Source: Chersky-840 sp050011815
GTDB taxonomy: Bacteria; Actinomycetota; Acidimicrobiia; Acidimicrobiales; UBA8190
Length of the DNA stretch: 64,000 nt
Direction: 5' to 3'
Assembly: GCA_050011815.1 (NCBI GenBank)
Contig: JBEKIJ010000013.1
Coordinates: forward strand, 90,752-154,751
The number at the start of each line of letters is the position of its first letter. Position 1 is the first letter of the stretch. Under the pieces are notes generated by a model. It did no database searches. It was given only the letters and a program-made list of their open reading frames with translations, and was not told the DNA's origin. The translations under genes and the position numbers were made by a program. Shown here piece by piece: positions 1-10,921 of this stretch.

Positions 1-1479
1 CGCCGCCGACAACGTGTCGCCCTCGACGAGGGCCGGGAGCTGCACGTCGCGCTCGGTGGCCTCGGCATCGGGGTCGTCGGACCCTTCGACATAGGCCCGC
101 AGGAACCCCGCGAACCCGATGACCGTTCCCGACGCCGAGAACTCCGCCTCCTCGGCGGGCGAGCCACCCTCGGGTATCCCCACCAGCCGGACCTGGGCGC
201 TCGTTCCCGTGGCGTCGGCCATCTGCGAGGCCACCGTGCGTTTCCAGATGAGGTCGTAGAGCCGCAGCGTGTCCCCGCTCAATTCCCGGCCGGCCTCGTC
301 GGGGGTGCGGAAGGCCTCGCCGGCGGGACGGATGGCCTCGTGGGCCTCCTGGGCGTTCTTCACCTTGCGCTGATACCGCCGGGGCGCGTCGGGGATGTAC
401 TCGGGCCCGTACAGCGACGACGCCTGGGCCCGGGCCGCGGTGAGGGCTTCGTCGGACAACGTGGTGGAGTCGGTGCGCATGTAGGTGATCCAGCCCTGCT
501 CGTACAGCCGCTGTGCCACCTGCATGGTGCGCTGTGCCCCGAACCGGAGCTTGCGACTGGCCTCTTGCTGCAACGTCGAGGTCATGAAGGGAGGTGCCGG
601 TGAACGGCGGTAGGGCTTCTCGGTCACGGCCCGCACGGTGAAGGGCTGACCGGCCAGGCCCTGCACCAGGCGGGTGGCCTCGGGCTCGGCCAGCAGCACG
701 GCGTCGGCCCGGGTGCGCTCACCGGTCTCGGTGAAGTCACGCCCCGTCGCCACCGGCGTTCCCCCCACCGCCACCAGGGTGGCGCTGAAGGTCTGGCCCT
801 GGGAGTCGAAGGTCCCCTCGAGGTCCCACCACGTGGCGGCCCGGAACCGCATGCGGGCCCGCTCGCGTTCCACGATCATCCGGGTGGCCACGCTCTGGAC
901 GCGGCCCGCCGAGAGGCGGGGCATCACCTTCTTCCACAGCACCGGTGACACCTCGTATCCGTACAGGCGGTCGAGGATGCGCCGGGCTTCCTGGGCGTCG
1001 ACCAGGCGGCGGTCGAGGTCGCGCCACTCCTCCACGGCGCGCTGCAAGGCGGCGGCGGTGATCTCGTGGAACACCATGCGCTTGATGGGCACCCGGGGCG
1101 AGAGCACCTCGGTGAGATGCCACGCGATCGATTCGCCCTCCCGGTCCTCGTCGGTGGCGAGATAGACCTCGCTCGCCCCCGCCAGCAGTGACTTGAGGCG
1201 GGCCACCACCGACTTCTTCTCGGGCGCCACCACGTAGAGGGGCTTGAACCCGTTGTCGACGTCGACGCCCAGGCGCGCCCACCCCTCACCCTTGTAGGCG
1301 GCGGGGATCTCGTCGGCCCGCCGGGGCAGGTCGCGGATGTGGCCCACCGACGACTCGACGACGAACCCGCCCCCGAGGAGGGCCCCGATGGTGCGGGCCT
1401 TGGCGGGCGACTCCACGATGACGAGGGGCTTTCCCGCCGAGCGGGATCCGGCGGATTTGGGTTTGGCGGAGGCTGGCAT
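1..1479 (-). CDS. topA: DNA topoisomerase I, C-terminus cut by window edge
   Basis: Type IA topoisomerase that relaxes negatively supercoiled DNA through a covalent 5'-phosphotyrosine. The ATG at 1479 opens 493 codons that run off the window start, so the C-terminal part of the core and any tail domains are not seen. The N-terminal Toprim domain begins LVIVESPAKARTI at about residue 18, with the acidic metal motif DEDREGE near residue 112. The catalytic tyrosine is Y333 in ITYMRTDS. The gene lies downstream of hppA on the same strand after a gap of about 130 bases. Family assignment is secure; only the missing end limits it. Confidence 0.97.
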   Translation of the reverse strand, partial: MPASAKPKSAGSRSAGKPLVIVESPAKARTIGALLGGGFVVESSVGHIRDLPRRADEIPAAYKGEGWARLGVDVDNGFKPLYVVAPEKKSVVARLKSLLAGASEVYLATDEDREGESIAWHLTEVLSPRVPIKRMVFHEITAAALQRAVEEWRDLDRRLVDAQEARRILDRLYGYEVSPVLWKKVMPRLSAGRVQSVATRMIVERERARMRFRAATWWDLEGTFDSQGQTFSATLVAVGGTPVATGRDFTETGERTRADAVLLAEPEATRLVQGLAGQPFTVRAVTEKPYRRSPAPPFMTSTLQQEASRKLRFGAQRTMQVAQRLYEQGWITYMRTDSTTLSDEALTAARAQASSLYGPEYIPDAPRRYQRKVKNAQEAHEAIRPAGEAFRTPDEAGRELSGDTLRLYDLIWKRTVASQMADATGTSAQVRLVGIPEGGSPAEEAEFSASGTVIGFAGFLRAYVEGSDDPDAEATERDVQLPALVEGDTLSAA

Positions 1480-1611
1480 GGTCGTCGATGAGCGTGGGGG
1501 GTTCACGACGCCCGTGTCAACAGCAGCCGGGACAGGACCCGCCCCCGGTGACCGTGACCAGCGAATTCATCCCGGGGTCCCCACCCCGCCTGGGACCGGC
1601 CCCTCGGGTCG

Positions 1612-3957
<2,346 letters not shown>

Positions 3958-4083
3958 GTACGTGATGCTCCCTTCACGTGGGCCCTGGGGCCCGGGACGA
4001 GACTCGGCGGCCGAGGTCTGGGGGTCGGTCTGTGGGGTCTATCGGTCGGACCCGGGGTCGGGCGCGCCTCAAGATGAGACGCT

Positions 4084-4100
4084 CCCCCGAAGAACGGGGG
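4084..4100 (-). terminator. hairpin after the permease gene
   Basis: CCCCCG and CGGGGG pair around the loop AAGAA, about 65 bases beyond the stop of the permease and 125 bases before hppA on the same strand. No T-tract follows, so this is only a candidate terminator or attenuating hairpin. The other bases between 3958 and 4165 show nothing coding. Confidence 0.3.
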
Positions 4101-4165
4101 CCGACGATACCGACTCGGCGCGAGGACGGGCAAGGAAGCACCCGGCGGGTGCGCGGGGCGGACCC

Positions 4166-6649
4166 TCAGACCCCGACGTCGAGCTCCTTGGTGTCGGGAC
4201 CGGCGATGAGCTCGTAATCGGGGTTCAAGATCGCCAGGCTCCCCTCCCAGGCCCCGACCATTCCCTGGGCCACGAGGCGCGCCCCCTGCTGGATCCCCGG
4301 GATCCGGCGCCGGCCCTGGAAGACCAGGAGGATCGCCCCGGTCTGGTCCACGAGGGTGCACTCCAGGTTGGCCGTCGCCCCTCCCGTGGGCACCCGCACG
4401 GATCGGATGCGCCCCGCCACCCGCACCCGTTGGCGCCACTGGGCCTCTCCGATCGGTGTGGTGCCGTCCACCGCCGGCCCGGCCGCATCGCCGGCGCGCG
4501 CCGCGGCGCGCGACGACGCCCGCATCCCCGCCCGCGTCGGTCGTGGACCCGGACCGCCCACCGGTGGTTCGGGCTCGGCGTGGCGCCAGCCGCCCGAGAG
4601 CTGGAAGGGGACGATGGTGGCGTTGACATGGGGAAGGTGCCCCACCGCGGCGGCGATGCGATCGGCGCTTCGGTCATGGAGCAGCCGGCGCCATCCCGCC
4701 GCGAAGCCCCGCCGGGGCAACAACATGGTGAGCTCGGTGTCCCCGTCGTTGGTGATCTGGGCGGCGAGCTCGAGGGCGGCGCGCGCCAGGCGCCGGTCGG
4801 GACAGTCGATGATGTCCAGCGGCAGCCGGGACAGACCGAGGCGGCTCCAATCCCGTTCGAGGGTGCCGGACTCGAGAGGGTCGACGGCGAAATGCACGGC
4901 ACGCAGATGGTCCGGCGACAGCGTGCGGGCGTACTGCACGGCCCGGGCCGTGGCCAGGTCCATCCGGTCGACGAGCACCACCACCACGTGATGACGGAGC
5001 ACCGGGGCTTCGCACGCTTGTGACGCTCCGGCCTCGAGCTGGAGGTCCTCTTTCACGTACTGGCGATGGAGGCGCAGCAACCCCATGACCCCGAGGGGCA
5101 TGAGGACGACGACCACCCACGCCCCCTCGGTGAACTTGGTGACGACGAAGATGAGGAGCACCACGAACGACAGGACCGCAGCGGTGCCGTTGACGGCGAC
5201 GCCGCGCCGCCAATGGGGCTCACGGTGGGTCAGGTGGTACTTGACCATCCCCGCCCCCGCCATGGTGAACCCGGTGAAGACGCCGATGGCGTAGAGCGCG
5301 ATCAGGCTGTCGACGTTGGCCCGGGTGATGAGGAGGATGACGATCGACACCGCCGTGAGCACGAGGATCCCGGTGGAGAACACCAGACGGTGCCCACGCC
5401 GGGTGAGCTGGCGGGGCAGATAGGAGTCGTCCGCCGCGAAGCTGGCCAGGAAGGGGAAGCCGGTGAAGCTGGTGTTGGCCGCCAGGACCAGGATGAGCAT
5501 GGTGCCCCCCTGGAGGAGCAGGAAGAGCACGTGCGGGAACACGCCGTGCCCGTACACGTACGTGGCCACCTGGGCCAGGACCGTCGGGGTGCCCCCGAGA
5601 CGGGGCACGGGGTGGACGATGGCGGCCAACGAGGCGATGCCGAGGACGAGCGACCCCAGCACCAGGCTCATGATCACCAGCGTGATACGGGCGTTGCGCG
5701 ACTCGGGGGGCCGGAAGACGCTCACCCCGTTGGAGATGGCCTCGGTGCCGGTCAGCGCCGAGCCCCCCGACGCGAAGGCCTTCATCACGATGAACACCGA
5801 CGCCCCGAGCAGCAGGCCGTTGCCCGGCGTCCCCAACGACACCGCCCCGGCCTGATGCAACGAATGGGGGTGGAGGTCGCCGAGGACGGTCTTGACCGAT
5901 CCCACGATGATCAGGAGCGCCATGTTGGCGATGAAGAAGTAGGTCGGGATGGCGAAGGTCCGGCCCGCCTCGCGGATGCCCCGCAGGTTCCCGTAGGCGA
6001 TGAGGATCACGAGTCCGACGGCGATCCACATGGTGCCGTCGTGGTGACCGAAGCGGGGATAGACCGACACCAGTGCGTCCACCCCGGCCGCCACCGACAC
6101 CGCCACGGTGAGCGTGTAGTCGATGAGCAGCGACACCGCGGCGATCTGGGCCACGCCCAGCCCGAAGTTCTCACGGGCCACCACGTAGGCGCCGCCCGCT
6201 CTGGTGTAGACCTTCACCACTTCGAGGTACGACGCCGTGACGAACAGGAGCACGACCACCACGGCCGCGGTCACCGGCACCACCAGCGCGAAGGCGGCGA
6301 CGCCGATGTACTTGACCAGCTGCACCAGGATCTGCTCGGTGGCATAGGCCGAGGAGGAGATGACGTCGGACGACAGCACGGCCAGCGCCGTGGGCTTGCC
6401 CAGGCGCTCCACGGACTGTCGCTCGGAGGCGATCGGTGGCCCGAGGAAGGCGTTCTTGAGCCGGTACCGGGCGTTCTCGGGCAGGTCGGCGGCGTCGAAG
6501 GAGGGCAGGGCCTCGGGCGCCACCCGACGCCCCGGCACCCCGGCCCGGGCCCGGCCGACGACAGGAACGGTCCCCGGCTCCACGCCTGACGGGACGGAAT
6601 GGCCCGCTTCGGGTACCGGGGCCTCGCTCACACCTTCAGGTAAGCACAT
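4166..6649 (-). CDS. APC-family permease fused to a C-terminal OB-fold domain
   Basis: Amino-acid/polyamine/organocation type secondary transporter of unknown substrate. After an 85-residue hydrophilic lead, about twelve hydrophobic segments run from about residue 90 to 540, opening with SSDVISSSAYATEQILVQL, typical of the large actinobacterial APC permeases. A soluble region of about 570-700 follows. Residues from about 730 to 827 (starting TTPIGEAQWRQRVRVAGRI) read as an OB-fold: alternating beta strands with LVDQTGAILLVFQGRR and a closing LNPDYEL. In Mycobacterium tuberculosis the permease and OB-fold protein are, as I recall, separate genes on either side of the divergent trkA pair. The start could be ATG 6649 or GTG 6631. 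It faces the first trkA gene across only about 35 bases, so promoters must be tightly packed. Confidence 0.88.
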   Translation of the reverse strand: MCLPEGVSEAPVPEAGHSVPSGVEPGTVPVVGRARAGVPGRRVAPEALPSFDAADLPENARYRLKNAFLGPPIASERQSVERLGKPTALAVLSSDVISSSAYATEQILVQLVKYIGVAAFALVVPVTAAVVVVLLFVTASYLEVVKVYTRAGGAYVVARENFGLGVAQIAAVSLLIDYTLTVAVSVAAGVDALVSVYPRFGHHDGTMWIAVGLVILIAYGNLRGIREAGRTFAIPTYFFIANMALLIIVGSVKTVLGDLHPHSLHQAGAVSLGTPGNGLLLGASVFIVMKAFASGGSALTGTEAISNGVSVFRPPESRNARITLVIMSLVLGSLVLGIASLAAIVHPVPRLGGTPTVLAQVATYVYGHGVFPHVLFLLLQGGTMLILVLAANTSFTGFPFLASFAADDSYLPRQLTRRGHRLVFSTGILVLTAVSIVILLITRANVDSLIALYAIGVFTGFTMAGAGMVKYHLTHREPHWRRGVAVNGTAAVLSFVVLLIFVVTKFTEGAWVVVVLMPLGVMGLLRLHRQYVKEDLQLEAGASQACEAPVLRHHVVVVLVDRMDLATARAVQYARTLSPDHLRAVHFAVDPLESGTLERDWSRLGLSRLPLDIIDCPDRRLARAALELAAQITNDGDTELTMLLPRRGFAAGWRRLLHDRSADRIAAAVGHLPHVNATIVPFQLSGGWRHAEPEPPVGGPGPRPTRAGMRASSRAAARAGDAAGPAVDGTTPIGEAQWRQRVRVAGRIRSVRVPTGGATANLECTLVDQTGAILLVFQGRRRIPGIQQGARLVAQGMVGAWEGSLAILNPDYELIAGPDTKELDVGV

Positions 6650-6684
6650 CCCGTGAGTTGTCCGACGCTGCGATGCCGTGTTGC

Positions 6685-7383
6685 ATGGTGCCGGTGCACG
6701 TCGTCATCGTCGGCTGTGGCCGGGTCGGATCGGGGCTCGCCATCCACCTGGTCGAGAAGGGCCACACGGTGTCGATCATCGACAAGGTCCCGCGCTCGTT
6801 CCGTCGCCTCCCCGCCGACTGGCCCGGGACCCGGGTCGTGGGGTCGGGCTTCGACCGCGACGACCTCGACCGGGCCGGCGCCAAGCAGGCGGGAGCGCTG
6901 GCCGCAGTCACCAGCGGTGACAACTCGAACATCCTGACGGCGCGCATCGCGCGGGAGAACTACGGCATCCACAGCGTGGTGGCCCGCATCTACGATCCCC
7001 GGCGGGCCGAGATCTACCAGCGCCTCGGCATCCCCACCGTCGCCACGGTGACGTGGACCATCGACCAGGTCATGCACCGGTTGCTGCCCGACGCCGTCGT
7101 CGGGGAATGGAGCGACCCCTCGGGCCACCTGGTCCTCGTCGAGCGTGTCCTGCCCGAGGCCTGGGCCGGCAAGGCCCTGCGGGACCTCGGCATGGCGGGC
7201 AAGGTCAAGGTGGTGGCGGTCACCCGGGCGGGCATGCCCCGGCTGGATGTGGCCGACCTCGTCGGCCAGGAGGGCGACGTGCTCCACCTGGCGGTGCTCA
7301 AAGACGACGTGGGTGAGCTCGAACGGCGCTTCGACGGCGGCGACTCGGTTCCCGAGGGGCGTGCGCTGGGGACGGCGCGGTGA
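6685..7383 (+). CDS. TrkA-type potassium uptake regulatory protein, first of pair
   Basis: Soluble RCK protein that binds NAD(H) and gates a Trk/Ktr-type potassium channel. An N-terminal Rossmann fold starts HVVIVGCGRVGSGLA (GxGxxG), with SGDNSNILTARIAREN after it. The second half (from about 145) is the TrkA-C domain. No potassium channel subunit is encoded nearby. The start is uncertain: TTG 6658, ATG 6673, ATG 6685 and GTG 6688 or 6694 are all in frame, none with a good Shine-Dalgarno sequence. I prefer 6685, just before the first beta strand. The stop overlaps the GTG of the next gene (GTGA), so the two are translationally coupled, like the ceoB-ceoC pair of mycobacteria. Confidence 0.93.
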   Translation: MVPVHVVIVGCGRVGSGLAIHLVEKGHTVSIIDKVPRSFRRLPADWPGTRVVGSGFDRDDLDRAGAKQAGALAAVTSGDNSNILTARIARENYGIHSVVARIYDPRRAEIYQRLGIPTVATVTWTIDQVMHRLLPDAVVGEWSDPSGHLVLVERVLPEAWAGKALRDLGMAGKVKVVAVTRAGMPRLDVADLVGQEGDVLHLAVLKDDVGELERRFDGGDSVPEGRALGTAR

Positions 7384-8042
7384 AGGTCGCCATCGCCGGA
7401 GCCGGGAGCGTGGGAACGGCGATCGCCAAGGACCTGGCCGCCAACGGCCACGACGTCCTGCTCATCGAGAGAGACCCCGACCTGGTGGAGCGCATGCGCG
7501 CCACGGTCGACGTCACGTGGGTCGCGGCCGATGCCTGTGAGGTCAACTCCCTCGACACGGCGGGCATGGCGCAGGTCGACGTGGCCGTGGCCGCCACCGG
7601 CGACGACGAGGACAACCTGGTGATCTCCCTGCTGGCCAAACAGGAATTCGCCGTGCCCCGGGTGATCGCCAGGGTGAACCACCCCAACAACCAGTGGCTG
7701 TTCAACGAGTCCTGGGGAGTCGACATCTCGGTATCGACACCGCAGCTCCTCACCGCCCTGGTCGAGGAGGCCGTCTCGGTCGGGTCGCTCGTCCGCCTCC
7801 TGCAATTCGAACGGGGGAACGCCCATCTCGTCGAGGTGACGCTGGCCGAGAGGTCGCCGGCGGCGGGCACGTCTCTGGCCGATCTCCAGTTCCCCCGGGA
7901 CGCCACGATCGTGGCCGTGGTGCGCGGAGACCGGCTTGTCGTCCCCCGCGGCGACACGGTGCTCGACCCGGGCGATGAGGTCATGGTGCTCGTCACCGGA
8001 GAAGCAGAGCGGGCCGTCCAACAACTGCTGGTGGGCGACTGA
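7380..8042 (+). CDS. TrkA-type potassium uptake regulatory protein, second of pair
   Basis: 220-residue RCK protein with a complete Rossmann fold (KVAIAGAGSVGTAIAKDLA), the ribose-binding acidic residue in IERDPDLV, and the conserved AATGDDEDNLVISLLAKQEF. A TrkA-C domain (about 140-215, ending VLDPGDEVMVLVTG) follows. The GTG start overlaps the previous stop by four bases. The two proteins probably form a hetero-oligomeric gating ring for a potassium transporter encoded elsewhere. The tandem-trkA plus divergent-permease order matches the ceoBC locus of actinobacteria. Confidence 0.94.
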   Translation: MKVAIAGAGSVGTAIAKDLAANGHDVLLIERDPDLVERMRATVDVTWVAADACEVNSLDTAGMAQVDVAVAATGDDEDNLVISLLAKQEFAVPRVIARVNHPNNQWLFNESWGVDISVSTPQLLTALVEEAVSVGSLVRLLQFERGNAHLVEVTLAERSPAAGTSLADLQFPRDATIVAVVRGDRLVVPRGDTVLDPGDEVMVLVTGEAERAVQQLLVGD

Positions 8043-8047
8043 ACCGT

Positions 8048-8084
8048 TTCGGCCCCGATCACCTTCGGCCCCGATCACCTTCGG
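8048..8084. repeat. 16-base tandem repeat, two copies plus a partial
   Basis: TTCGGCCCCGATCACC occurs twice in perfect tandem (8048-8063, 8064-8079) and its first five bases start a third copy. It sits between trkA and the HAD gene. No function is evident. Confidence 0.8.
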
Positions 8085-8152
8085 ACGGAGATCCCGCCGA
8101 GCCCGGGGCACCCGGACCCGGGACCCGGTGTCGCCCCCGTACAATTCCCGCC

Positions 8153-8944
8153 ATGGAGGCGGCCTTCTTCGATCTCGACAAGACCATCATCGCCCGGGCG
8201 TCGATGGCCGCCTTCGGGCACCACTTCTACCGGGGCGGCCTGATCTCCAGGTCCACGGTCGTGCGCGCCCTCACGTCGCAGTTGGTGTACCTCCATCTCG
8301 GAGCCAGCGAGCAGAAATTGGCCAAGATCCGGGAGTCGGTGCTGAAGCTCACCTGCGGATGGGACCAAACCGAGGTGTCGCGCATCGTGCGCGAGACCCT
8401 CGACGAGGTGGTCGAGCCGATCATCTACGCCGAGGCCCTCGAGCTTCTCGAACAGCACCAGGCATCGGGGCGCAAGACCTACCTCGTCTCGGCCTCCCCC
8501 GAGGAGATCGTCCAGCCCCTCGCCGAATACCTCGGCGTGGACGGCGCCATCGCCAGCCGGGCCGTCGTGGATCTCGACGGGCGCTACACGGGCGAGATGG
8601 CTTTCTACGCCTACGGGCCGTTCAAAGCCGAGGCGATGCGCGATCTCGCCGCCTTCGAGGGGATCGACCTGACGGCGTCCTACGCCTATTCGGACTCCTA
8701 CACCGATGTCCCCATGCTCGAAGCCGTCGGCCACCCCGTGGTCGTCAATCCCGACCGCGTGCTGGCTCGACTGGCTCGCGACCGCGGCTGGGAGACGTTG
8801 CAGTTCTCGCGACCGGTCCGGCTACGCGACCGGGTTCCGGTGCCCAACCTTCCCACGGCAGCCGCGTTGACCGGTGTGGCGCTCGCCGCCACCGGTGCTG
8901 CGGTGCTGGTCAGGCGACACGGGCACAGAGCGGCCCGCGCCTAG
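8153..8944 (+). CDS. HAD-IB family phosphatase (SerB/CicA-like)
   Basis: Haloacid-dehalogenase subfamily IB hydrolase of 263 residues, probably a phosphatase on a small phosphomonoester or lysophospholipid. The nucleophile motif is DLDKT with D7 and D9. The later motifs are SASPEEIVQPLAEYLG (motif II serine), K in GPFKAEAM, and the metal motif YSDSYTDVPMLEAVG, which includes the NPD-type end VVVNPD. The C-terminal 35 residues contain a hydrophobic stretch (TAAALTGVALAATGAAVLV), so the enzyme may sit at the membrane. The ATG at 8153 starts exactly at the domain. The substrate cannot be read from the sequence. Confidence 0.88.
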   Translation: MEAAFFDLDKTIIARASMAAFGHHFYRGGLISRSTVVRALTSQLVYLHLGASEQKLAKIRESVLKLTCGWDQTEVSRIVRETLDEVVEPIIYAEALELLEQHQASGRKTYLVSASPEEIVQPLAEYLGVDGAIASRAVVDLDGRYTGEMAFYAYGPFKAEAMRDLAAFEGIDLTASYAYSDSYTDVPMLEAVGHPVVVNPDRVLARLARDRGWETLQFSRPVRLRDRVPVPNLPTAAALTGVALAATGAAVLVRRHGHRAARA

Positions 8945-8951
8945 GGATCGA

Positions 8952-9026
8952 TCAGGCTTCGCGCAGCCGCTTGGCGGCGATGAGGCCGAGACCGACGAGG
9001 ATGGCGAGGATCAGCAGTTTCTTCAC
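8952..9026 (-). CDS. 24-residue single-helix membrane peptide
   Basis: A very short reading frame with a GTG start encodes MKKLLILAILVGLGLIAAKR and four more residues (LREA). It is a classic miniature membrane protein: two lysines, one hydrophobic helix of about 16 residues and a basic tail. AGGA lies eight bases upstream of the GTG, a usable ribosome site. It is placed between the convergent HAD gene and the sigma-factor gene, on the sigma strand. Its shape resembles the short MKKLL-type peptides of actinobacteria such as the DLW-39 family, but it is shorter and lacks that C-terminus. No function is proposed. Confidence 0.55.
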   Translation of the reverse strand: MKKLLILAILVGLGLIAAKRLREA

Positions 9027-9043
9027 GAGGTCGATCCTACCCA

Positions 9044-9104
9044 GAGGGCTGTGCCCTCCCGCTCCAACGCCCTGACCAGGGCCGTCACCCCGCAGAGGGC
9101 GGGG
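9044..9104 (-). terminator. two hairpins downstream of the sigma factor gene
   Basis: Two GC-rich hairpins follow the sigma stop: CCCCGC/GCGGGG around AGAGG (9088-9104) and GAGGGC/GCCCTC around TGT (9044-9058). There is no T-tract. They may slow or end transcription before the small membrane peptide gene. Confidence 0.3.
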
Positions 9105-9110
9105 AGACGC

Positions 9111-10112
9111 TCAGACGGTGAGGAGGTCGCGCGCGCCGGTGTCCGACGACGGATGACGCAACTTCGACATGGCGCGCGCCTCGATCTGGCGGATGCGCTC
9201 CCTGGTGAGGTTGAAGTGCTCCCCGACCTCTTCCAAGGTGCGGGGCTCACCACGGTCGAGCCCGAACCGCAACCGGAGGATCTCCCGCTCGCGCTCGTCG
9301 AGGGGCGAGAGCAGCCGATTGATCTCCTCGGGCAACAGAGACGTCGCGGCCACTTCGAAGGGTGACTCGGCCGACCGGTCCTCGACGACATCGCCGAGCT
9401 CGGCGTCCCCGTCCTCGCGCAGGGGTTCGGACAGCGAGAGGGGCTCGGCCCGGAAGCGCAGCGCTTCGATGAGCTTGTCCTCGGGCATCTCCACCTCGGC
9501 CCCGAGCTCGGCCAACGTGGCGGGCCGACCGAACTTGAGCTCGAGACGGGCCTGGGCCTTCTGGACACGGGCCAAGGTGTCGCCGGCGTGCACGGGGAGC
9601 CGAATCGTCCGCCCCGTGTTGGCGATGCCCCGGGTGATGGCCTGGCGGATCCACCACGTCGCGTAGGTGGAGAACTTGAAGCCCTTGCGCCAGTCGAACT
9701 TCTCCACGGCGTGCATGAGGCCCAGGTTCCCCTCCTGGATGAGATCGAGGAGGGGAAGTCCCGACGCCTGGTACTTCTTGGCGATCGACACCACCAAGCG
9801 GAGGTTCGACTGGACGAATGTCTGCTGGGCCTGCTCGCCGGTCTGGACCTTGCGCTTCAGCTCACGCCGCTTGGCGGGGGTGAGGTCCTTGACCTTCACC
9901 GCCAGGTCCAGCTCGGCCACGCGGCCACCTTCGATGGTCTGAGCCAGCCGCACCTCGTCGTCCTTGGTGAGCAACGGGTATTGGCCGATGTCGGTCAGGT
10001 AGAGCCGGACCAGATCCTCCTCGTCGCGCTCGACCCGCTCCTTTGCCAACGTCTCAACCCTTCGTCGGAACCATCCGGCGATCCGAGCCGGTGGTCGAAG
10101 CCGTGGGGCCAC
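9111..10112 (-). CDS. Sigma-70 factor, group 1/2 (RpoD/SigB-like)
   Basis: 333-residue sigma factor that directs RNA polymerase to promoters. Region 1.2 (DLVRLYLTDIGQYPLLTKDDE) lies near 33-53. Region 2 is clear: NLRLVVSIAKKY, LIQEGNLGLMHAVEKFDW, GFKFSTYATWWIRQAITRGI. Region 3 follows, and region 4 ends with the helix-turn-helix LEEVGEHFNLTRERIRQIEARAMSKLRH. Region 1.1 is absent. The length and region 2-4 conservation match primary or SigB-type factors rather than ECF factors. The GTG at 10112 has AGGTG about ten bases upstream; a TTG further in (LAKERVERDEED) is an alternative start. Whether it is the housekeeping factor cannot be decided from this window. Confidence 0.93.
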   Translation of the reverse strand: MAPRLRPPARIAGWFRRRVETLAKERVERDEEDLVRLYLTDIGQYPLLTKDDEVRLAQTIEGGRVAELDLAVKVKDLTPAKRRELKRKVQTGEQAQQTFVQSNLRLVVSIAKKYQASGLPLLDLIQEGNLGLMHAVEKFDWRKGFKFSTYATWWIRQAITRGIANTGRTIRLPVHAGDTLARVQKAQARLELKFGRPATLAELGAEVEMPEDKLIEALRFRAEPLSLSEPLREDGDAELGDVVEDRSAESPFEVAATSLLPEEINRLLSPLDEREREILRLRFGLDRGEPRTLEEVGEHFNLTRERIRQIEARAMSKLRHPSSDTGARDLLTV

Positions 10113-10177
10113 GCATGCAAACTCACCTGTGGATATCAGTTTACCGACAGGTCAAGACCCGACCCCTGAGACGGGGG

Positions 10178-10921
10178 TCACGCCGGTGGGGGATCGACCG
10201 GCGCCACCGGAGCGTCGGGCCCATCGGGCCACGGGACGAGCCCGGCACCGGAACCGGCGATGATCTCTTCGAGGCGCTGTTGATGGCCGGTGACCACGGC
10301 CACGTCGTGCGGGCGCCGCAGCAGCCCTTGGGTGAGCGCCTCGAGGGCCTGCCACTGCTCGGTCTCGTCGCGCAACACCAGTGTCAGACAGCGCGCCAGC
10401 GGCGCGTCGGCGACGGGCGACACTCGCCGGAGATGGAGGGTGTACCCCGTGACCAGCCGGGCCAGCACCACCCGGCCGATCCCGACGAGGCGCGGCAGCG
10501 TGCCCCCCGAGGGTGCGTCGCCCCCGGTGCCGGTGCCGATGAGGCTCCCACCGGCGCCGGGGGCCTCGCCGACGGGGACGACGCCGGCCAGCACCCCGAG
10601 CATGCGGTCCACCTCGGCGCTCGGGGGCAGCACGAGAGCGGCGGGGTCGACGGTGTCGAGGGCGGGGAGCCGGTCTGCGAACAACTCGGCGTGCCAGGCG
10701 TGCTGCTGGCTGTAGACGTCGAAGAGCAGCTGGGCCTCGGGGACGGACTCCGACGCCACCCACGAGCCGAGCACCTCGAAGAGCCGGCGTTCGACCCACT
10801 GGTACGAGCCCACCAGGCGCGCCTGCACCTCGAGCGACAACGTCGAGCCGCCCGACGCGGCCGCGCCGTCGAGGCCCCCGGGACCGAGCGCCAGGGACGC
10901 TGCCTCGAACCGGTCAGGCAC
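10178..10921 (-). CDS. Ferritin-like four-helix protein, function unknown
   Basis: 247-residue, mostly helical protein. Carboxylate and histidine residues fall in helices as in ferritin-like folds: SYQWVERRLFEVLGSW near 38, then SQQHAWHAELF near 71-81, and LRDETEQWQALEAL near 183. A glycine/alanine-rich linker sits in the middle, and the C-terminus is proline-rich. I cannot assign an enzyme; a diiron site is possible but not shown. The GTG start overlaps the nadE stop by eight bases, so it is translationally coupled to NAD synthetase. Confidence 0.6.
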   Translation of the reverse strand: MPDRFEAASLALGPGGLDGAAASGGSTLSLEVQARLVGSYQWVERRLFEVLGSWVASESVPEAQLLFDVYSQQHAWHAELFADRLPALDTVDPAALVLPPSAEVDRMLGVLAGVVPVGEAPGAGGSLIGTGTGGDAPSGGTLPRLVGIGRVVLARLVTGYTLHLRRVSPVADAPLARCLTLVLRDETEQWQALEALTQGLLRRPHDVAVVTGHQQRLEEIIAGSGAGLVPWPDGPDAPVAPVDPPPA

